Of a stretch of 11,024 nt of DNA, positions 9,401 through 11,024 are shown in pieces; positions within the stretch are counted from its first letter, which is position 1, and each line of letters begins with the position of its first letter. The notes beneath the pieces are model-generated. The model was not told where the DNA came from. It did no database searches and saw only the letters and a program-made list of their open reading frames with translations. This DNA is from Phoronis ovalis. Its lineage: Eukaryota; Phoronida; Phoronidae. The position numbers and the translations under genes are program-made. The stretch covers positions 1 to 11,024 of the forward strand of contig JAOXYB010057145.1 in NCBI GenBank assembly GCA_028565635.1, written 5' to 3'.

Positions 9401-10531
9401 ATAACTTCATGCTAGCTCACCTAGCTCCTTACTGACCTTTGCCTTGTTTTGACCTTCAGTTCTAGTATCAGTATTCTAGCACTTAGGAATGGATTTGTAG
9501 CTTCTAGTTAAAATTCTAGCTCCTAGAAGTTTCTAGTTTCAACAATTATTGTCCAAAAGCTGCTTGGTAAATGTCAGCTACACCATCCTTCATAATATTA
9601 GTTTATTTCATGTGTAAAATTGCAATTTTTCTGCTTCTAAAAAAATTGACAACATTTTTCCTTATGGCTTAAAAGTAATAGTCTCATGACCGTTTTAAAT
9701 AAAAATCTGTGAAATGACACCTAACAAAAATCTAAGGTACATCCTACAGGAAAACCCATTGTATCTAAATTCTTGATAACTATGTCTTTAACAAGTAAAT
9801 TAAACACCCATTATTTGGTATGATCAAATGGAATTACTAATAAATGTTTTTAAAAAATTCACTTTTTATTTGCTGAAAAAAATAAACTGAAGATACAACC
9901 AAAATTCCTGGTGCAATTTGAAAATGGTTCATACCAAAGAATGGGAGTATAGTTTGGTTGTTAAAAAATATGGTTACCATGATTTAAGATCCACTGGTCT
10001 TTCACTAGGATGTTCCTTATGATTTTTATGAGGTGGCATTACATGCTAATTAAATTTCATGCATTTCACATGAGTCTGAAAATAAAACTTTTACATTGCC
10101 TGAATGTTAAAATTTGTCGAAAACATTTGTTTTGATTGAAAAAAAATGTAATGCAGATTTTTCATGAATTACATAATGTAACTAAAAAAAAAAGTTAATA
10201 AACAAATGAAAGCTAAAAAAAAAAATTGCATCAGCCTTTAATTGCAAATGTTGTGGTGAATAATAATCATTTTTAATATTAGAATCTCACCAGTGATTAC
10301 ATCCCATTTTCTTCTTCTGACCTGGTGGGTATTCTATTCTTTGATGTACACAAGGACATGCATCTGGTACCAAACATTCTTCACCATGCATAACAGTTCC
10401 AGGTTTACAGAAACATCCTTGAACGCATTCAGTGTAACAAGACTCGGAAATGACGTTGTTCATGCTCCCGCAGGTTCGAGGGCACTGGGAGCCACATTCC
10501 TGATATGCAAATCCATCAGGGCATTCCTTGC
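310..10531 (-). CDS. Partial gene for a secreted D1-D2-D'-D3 (VWD-C8-TIL) glycoprotein, VWF/gel-forming mucin superfamily; 13 internal exons
   Basis: Thirteen minus-strand exons (10291-10531, 8758-8899, 7640-7963, 7383-7547, 6906-7149, 5906-6158, 5369-5564, 4408-4499, 3689-4089, 2385-2605, 1398-1537, 823-932, 310-459) all have GT donors and AG acceptors. They sum to 2,679 bases and keep one open frame of 892 whole codons, counted here from the first complete codon. Domain order is TIL-E (D1), VWD-C8-TIL-E (D2), TIL-E (D') and VWD-C8-TIL (D3). In known relatives these assemblies fold in the secretory pathway and drive disulfide-linked multimerisation of extracellular polymers such as clotting factors, mucus and otic or CNS gels. 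That role is inferred from the family. No signal peptide, transmembrane segment, PTS region or C-terminal knot is in the window, so the exact member (mucin, VWF-like, otogelin, SCO-spondin, hemocytin) is undetermined. The gene continues beyond both ends. Confidence 0.93.
460..822 (-). other. Intron between exons 12 and 13
   Basis: 363 bases, phase 1, at the conserved C8/TIL boundary. Nothing else recognised. Confidence 0.85.
823..932 (-). CDS. Exon 12: second half of the D3 C8 domain (D3-type cysteine cluster)
   Basis: The acceptor is TTTTCATACATTCAG and the donor is TGTC|GTAAGG; phases 2 in, 1 out; residues 807-842. Across the junction the sequence reads [20 protein letters not shown], then ELC and [10 protein letters not shown]. 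The spacing C-x-C-x5-C-x-C-x-C and the WRTPxLCP tail are those of the D3 C8 domain in VWF and MUC2/MUC5-type mucins, as recalled from those families. This exon is the best evidence that the downstream unit is D3 and not another D1 or D2 copy. Confidence 0.93.
933..1397 (-). other. Intron between exons 11 and 12
   Basis: 465 bases, phase 2, splitting the D3 C8 domain; the D2 C8 has no such intron. No repeat or gene recognised. Confidence 0.85.
1398..1537 (-). CDS. Exon 11: first half of the D3 C8 domain
   Basis: The acceptor is CCAATTTTAG and the donor is CTGCAG|GTATGT; phases 0 in, 2 out; residues 760-805. It reads [17 protein letters not shown], then [10 protein letters not shown], and [12 protein letters not shown]. 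This is the first four cysteines of a C8 domain with the typical YYxDCVxDxC core. The phase-0 junction with the VWD exon matches the D2 VWD/C8 junction at 7383/7149, but this C8 is split by an extra intron that the D2 copy lacks. Confidence 0.92.
1538..2384 (-). other. Intron between exons 10 and 11
   Basis: 847 bases, phase 0, between D3 VWD and C8. It contains the degenerate repeat at 1719-2090 and an A-rich stretch near 2100-2220. Confidence 0.85.
1719..2090. repeat. Degenerate tandem-like repeat, about three copies of 105-140 bases
   Basis: Two words recur in the same order. A GACATGGCAGCCATTT-like start occurs at about 1721, 1859 (GATATGCCAGCCATTT) and 1966 (GACATGGATTACAG, weak). An ATCCAAGTTTCATTxAA-like end occurs at about 1804, 1929 and 2038 (ACAAAAATTTCGTTTAA), followed each time by an AGTACTTT/GAATATCTTT-like tail. 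The third copy is the most decayed. ATGGC(A/C)GCCAT and 'AAGTTTCATTxAA...CCAGTACTTT' wording resembles dispersed repeats I associate with mollusc genomes; this association is from memory and unverified. Confidence 0.5.
2385..2605 (-). CDS. Exon 10: end of the D3 VWD domain with intact calcium loop
   Basis: The acceptor is TTTACTTCTAG and the donor is GGACTG|GTAATT; phases 1 in, 0 out; residues 687-759. It reads [20 protein letters not shown] and then [15 protein letters not shown], a well-formed VWD calcium loop. The first Cys of CGLCG is Lys. An acidic, Ser/Glu-rich linker ([20 protein letters not shown]) leads to NACGL and the C8 domain. Confidence 0.95.
2606..3688 (-). other. Intron between exons 9 and 10
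   Basis: 1,083 bases, phase 1. It contains the palindromic segment at 2887-3182 and a short direct repeat TGTCGGCAT(A/T)A near 2772 and 2801. No gene seen. Confidence 0.85.
2887..3182. repeat. Second palindromic (foldback-like) segment with perfect 14-base core stem
   Basis: The core is AGTAAATGCTTTGA (3027-3040) with its exact complement TCAAAGCATTTACT (3063-3076), a 14-base perfect stem around a 22-base loop. Flanking arms are in the same order: GTCTGGTA (2958-2965) with TACCAGAC (3156-3163), and AAACAAAGA (2891-2899) with TCTTTGTTT (3170-3178). The arms between them are only loosely complementary. It could be a decayed foldback or MITE insertion; the outer limits are uncertain and no target duplication was identified. 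Confidence 0.55.
3689..4089 (-). CDS. Exon 9: end of E' and most of the D3 VWD domain
   Basis: The acceptor is TTTGTTTGCAG and the donor is GAAG|GTGAGT; phases 2 in, 1 out; residues 553-685. After the E' remnant ([15 protein letters not shown]) the D3 VWD starts at [19 protein letters not shown], an excellent VWD signature. It continues through [25 protein letters not shown] and [20 protein letters not shown], the W-D strand. One N-glycosylation sequon, N-I-T, lies in the middle strand region. The strand cysteine that normally follows GTCSLLL by about seven residues is missing (TATKNDIG). Confidence 0.95.
4090..4407 (-). other. Intron between exons 8 and 9
   Basis: 318 bases, phase 2, at the E' split codon. 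A motif near 4238 (ATGCGGACTCGTAAGACAAT) resembles one near 6476 (ATGCGGACTTGCGAGATCAT), a possible trace of a shared dispersed repeat. Confidence 0.8.
4408..4499 (-). CDS. Exon 8: end of D' TIL and E' hairpin
   Basis: A 92-base exon with acceptor CTTGTTACAG and donor ACTTA|GTAAGTG, phases 0 in and 2 out; residues 522-551. It reads [19 protein letters not shown] followed by [11 protein letters not shown]. This is the closing CV...CxC of a TIL domain and the first E-module hairpin. The split codon TA|C gives Tyr 552 where the equivalent split codons in D1 and D2 give Cys. Frame consistency with both neighbours makes this small exon secure although it is too short to stand out as an open frame. 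Confidence 0.9.
5048..5051. repeat. Target-site duplication TAAG, low-coordinate copy
   Basis: TAAG directly abuts the LTR terminus TGTAATGG. The matching copy is at 5314-5317. Confidence 0.75.
5188..5193 (-). terminator. LTR polyadenylation signal (AATAAA)
   Basis: AATAAA on the minus strand within CAACAATAAAGAC, downstream of the LTR TATA box, is the usual R-region signal. Because it lies in the sense direction of the host gene inside an intron, it could cause premature polyadenylation after exon 7. That effect is inference. Confidence 0.5.
5239..5244 (-). promoter_or_regulatory. TATA-like box inside the LTR
   Basis: The minus strand reads AATATAAAC here, about 70 bases after the LTR's 5' end and about 45 bases before AATAAA. 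This is the expected U3 promoter position of a short LTR. It faces the same way as the host gene. Confidence 0.5.
5314..5317. repeat. Target-site duplication TAAG, high-coordinate copy
   Basis: TAAG directly abuts the LTR terminus CATTACA and matches 5048-5051. Confidence 0.75.
5369..5564 (-). CDS. Exon 7: end of the E2 module and D' TIL domain
   Basis: This exon has no in-frame ATG to mark it, but the acceptor TAATATCACAG, the donor AAG|GTAAGC and consistent phases (2 in, 0 out) define it. Residues 457-521. It starts [14 protein letters not shown], the end of E2, and then enters a TIL domain: [34 protein letters not shown]. The spacing from VC to the next Cys matches the D' TIL of VWF, where the usual second TIL cysteine is also missing; the D-N-F-D-L-x-D-C stretch also matches. 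There is no Arg/Lys-rich processing site between E2 and this TIL. A solo LTR begins about 50 bases past the donor. Confidence 0.9.
5565..5905 (-). other. Intron between exons 6 and 7
   Basis: 341 bases, phase 2, inside the E2 split Cys codon. Nothing else recognised. Confidence 0.85.
5906..6158 (-). CDS. Exon 6: TIL domain of D2 and start of the E2 module
   Basis: The acceptor is TATTTATCAG and the donor is AACTG|GTAAGA. The first two bases complete Pro 372, giving [14 protein letters not shown] across the junction. A full TIL set follows: [23 protein letters not shown], and [11 protein letters not shown]. The E2 hairpin ends [10 protein letters not shown]. The exon ends with TG of a Cys codon completed by the next exon, at the same place and phase as the D1 exon at 10291-10531. 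Residues 373-455. Confidence 0.94.
6159..6905 (-). other. Intron between exons 5 and 6
   Basis: 747 bases, phase 1, at the conserved C8/TIL boundary of D2. AT-rich; only the short ATGCGGACT motif noted near 6476. Confidence 0.85.
6906..7149 (-). CDS. Exon 5: complete C8 domain of D2
   Basis: The acceptor is TGTATTGTAG and the donor is TGCC|GTGAGT; it enters phase 0 and leaves phase 1 (residues 291-371 plus one base). The sequence begins [12 protein letters not shown]. It shows the C8 cysteine pattern: [25 protein letters not shown] and ALQC, with the characteristic YhxxCvxDxC core ([11 protein letters not shown]). Unlike the D3 C8 it lacks the extra inter-helix cysteine cluster, as expected for D2. 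C8 domains pack against the VWD domain in known D-assemblies. Confidence 0.94.
7383..7547 (-). CDS. Exon 4: end of the D2 VWD domain, GLCG motif
   Basis: The acceptor is TTTCCTTAAG and the donor is GCT|GTATGT; phase 0 at both ends, residues 236-290. It begins exactly at [10 protein letters not shown], the GLCG motif that closes VWD domains. The usual preceding Cys (CGLCG) is Arg here. The calcium-loop region [11 protein letters not shown] departs from the usual N-F-D-G-x-x-x-N/D-D-F pattern. The tail [21 protein letters not shown] leads into the C8 domain. The intron upstream is the shortest seen (92 bases). Confidence 0.92.
7640..7963 (-). CDS. Exon 3: core of the D2 VWD domain
   Basis: The acceptor is TTTGTTGCAG and the donor is AAAAAG|GTAAAA; both ends are phase 0 and the exon has 108 codons (residues 128-235). 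It holds the beta-sandwich core of the VWD domain: the NKKC...SYCIGELHI pair of cysteines, then a hydrophobic strand series ending [20 protein letters not shown]. This matches the family pattern of a 'vxWd' strand followed by a 'v.v.l.p.y' strand before the GLCG motif. The VWD strand cysteine that normally sits about ten residues after TECGYTL is absent here; this segment reads [11 protein letters not shown]. Confidence 0.92.
7964..8757 (-). other. Intron between exons 2 and 3
   Basis: 794 bases, phase 0. No gene. There is an AT-palindromic patch near 7997-8016 and a small CCTGC-ATA-GCAGG hairpin near 8392. Confidence 0.85.
8758..8899 (-). CDS. Exon 2: end of E1 module and start of the D2 VWD domain
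   Basis: The acceptor is TATCTTTTCAG and the donor is GAG|GTAGGT. The first base completes the Cys codon split with the preceding exon, giving [14 protein letters not shown], a normal E-module cysteine set. The D2 VWD then begins at about residue 98 with [18 protein letters not shown], the strand and turn usually written GDPHYxTFDG. Position 104 has an unusual extra Cys (GACHY). The exon ends in phase 0 after TECGYTLVE (residue 127). Confidence 0.93.
8900..10290 (-). other. Intron between exons 1 and 2
   Basis: 1,391 bases, phase 2, the longest complete intron. It holds the foldback element (9144-9565), a TAA-rich microsatellite-like run at about 9060-9080 and A-rich tracts near 10140-10225. 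No coding sequence. Confidence 0.85.
9144..9565. mobile_element. CTAG-rich foldback element (MITE-like)
   Basis: A long imperfect palindrome of about 420 bases. The outer arms AAGCAGTTTTTCGACAATAA (from 9144) and the complement of TTATTGTCCAAAAGCTGCTT (ending 9565) match with two mismatches in the core. Further nested arms are TAGGGGCTAGAA (9211-9222) with TTCTAGCTCCTA (9514-9525), TAGGAGCTACAA (9307-9318) with TTGTAGCTTCTA (9495-9506), and CAAGG / TTAGGAGCTA (9337-9356) with TAGCTCCTTA / CCTTG (9422-9446). The interior repeats CTAG-like words many times. There is no open frame, so it would be non-autonomous. A clear target-site duplication was not found, and weak arm similarity may extend about a dozen bases further out. 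Confidence 0.7.
10291..10531 (-). CDS. Exon 1 of the window: D1 TIL domain plus start of the E module
   Basis: The acceptor is TTTTACAG and the donor is CTG|GTGAG. The exon enters with two bases of a split codon and leaves with TG, which the next exon completes to a Cys codon. Residues 1-79 read as a trypsin-inhibitor-like cysteine-rich (TIL) domain: [10 protein letters not shown], then [23 protein letters not shown], and [12 protein letters not shown]. The E-type hairpin ([17 protein letters not shown]) follows. The expected TIL cysteines are all present. In the homologous D2 and D3 positions this exon follows a C8 exon with a phase-1 junction, so the missing upstream exon should encode the D1 C8 domain. 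Confidence 0.93.
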
Positions 10532-11024
10532 CTGTAAAAGAAATAACAGATTTCACATGTAAACCAACTTTCTTTATAATAGTAATAATAAAATTTAAAT
10601 AAAATAGTATATCAGCTAAAATCTTTCAAAAATGCTTTACATTGGAAAATGAGAAAACCATATAAAAAGCAAACACAAATTAAGCATTATATTTTACAAC
10701 AAGAGGTCTGCTGGTGCAGACAGATGCCCATCATATGATGTAGTTTCTTTAGTTGTAAAGCCATCTATGTCAACGGGCCTAAAACCTACCAATTTAGTGG
10801 CCTTAAATTCGTGAATCCAGTCATCACTTAGTCTGTCCCAAACTTGGCACTACATAACGTGCACTCTCGGGAACAAACATGGCCACTAGTCGGCCATATT
10901 GGAAGTAACTGGGGTCAAAATTATGTCCGATCTGTACTTTTATCTGCACTTACCCTGTACCGAATATGAAGATGGTCCGACAAAAACCAAAGCTGTTATT
11001 GTGAGCCAGCATCTCGTGAACAAA
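10532..11024 (-). other. Intron upstream of exon 1 (partial)
   Basis: Non-coding. It contains the nested inverted repeats at 10693-10759. The missing D1 C8 exon would be expected upstream of the window's high end. Confidence 0.7.
10693..10759. repeat. Nested inverted repeats
   Basis: The outer arms TTTACAAC (10693-10700) and GTTGTAAA (10752-10759) enclose a perfect hairpin GTCTGC-TGGT-GCAGAC (10706-10721) and a perfect 12-base palindrome CATCATATGATG (10729-10740). No coding potential. It may be one end or a fragment of a repeat that continues to about 10900, where ATGGCC/GGCCAT words also occur. Confidence 0.5.

Noticed and set aside
10945-11024. Open minus-strand stretch ending at a strong-looking donor GGTAAGTG near the high end
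   Set aside because: The translated frames carry no C8-like cysteine pattern, and the phase-1 frame needed for exon 1 does not give a plausible C8 end.

Overview
The window is invertebrate-type eukaryotic genomic DNA. It is AT-rich, and its coding sequence is broken into short exons by GT-AG introns of 92 to about 1,400 bases. Everything coding that I can support lies on the minus strand and belongs to one gene that runs through the whole window. Thirteen internal exons (10531 down to 310) join with fully consistent splice phases into 892 codons with no stop. Neither the first nor the last exon is present.

The encoded segment is a string of extracellular cysteine-rich modules: the end of D1 (TIL-E), a full D2 (VWD-C8-TIL-E), D' (TIL-E) and most of D3 (VWD-C8-TIL). 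The D1-D2-D'-D3 order is that of von Willebrand factor, gel-forming mucins, otogelin and SCO-spondin-like proteins. The D' and D3 assignments rest on specific patterns: a D'-like TIL missing its second cysteine, and a D3-type C8 with the cluster [13 protein letters not shown] followed by WRTPHLCP. No basic furin-type site lies between D2 and D', so the mucin-like condition (no propeptide cleavage there) is more likely than the VWF one. I cannot name the ortholog, because the parts that would distinguish the families (signal peptide, PTS, CysD, A or C domains) are outside the window.

Layout in gene order (high to low coordinates): 10532-11024 is upstream intron with nested inverted repeats. 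The D1 TIL-E exon is at 10291-10531. A 1.4-kb intron follows that carries a CTAG-rich foldback element (about 9144-9565). D2 occupies exons between 8899 and 5906, with E2/D' TIL at 5369-5564. Immediately downstream is a solo LTR (5052-5313, TAAG target duplication) in the same orientation as the gene. E' is at 4408-4499 and D3 VWD is at 3689-4089 and 2385-2605. The introns between 3688 and 1538 hold a second palindromic element and a degenerate ~105-140-base repeat. D3 C8 is at 1398-1537 and 823-932, and D3 TIL is at 310-459.

The most interesting observations are: coordinated loss of cysteines (the first Cys of CGLCG together with a VWD strand cysteine in both D2 and D3; two cysteines in E'; two in D' TIL); a degenerate calcium loop in D2 next to an intact one in D3; intron phases repeated between D units; and the solo LTR. 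The repeat style resembles that of marine invertebrates, perhaps molluscs, but this is an impression and not a demonstrated assignment.
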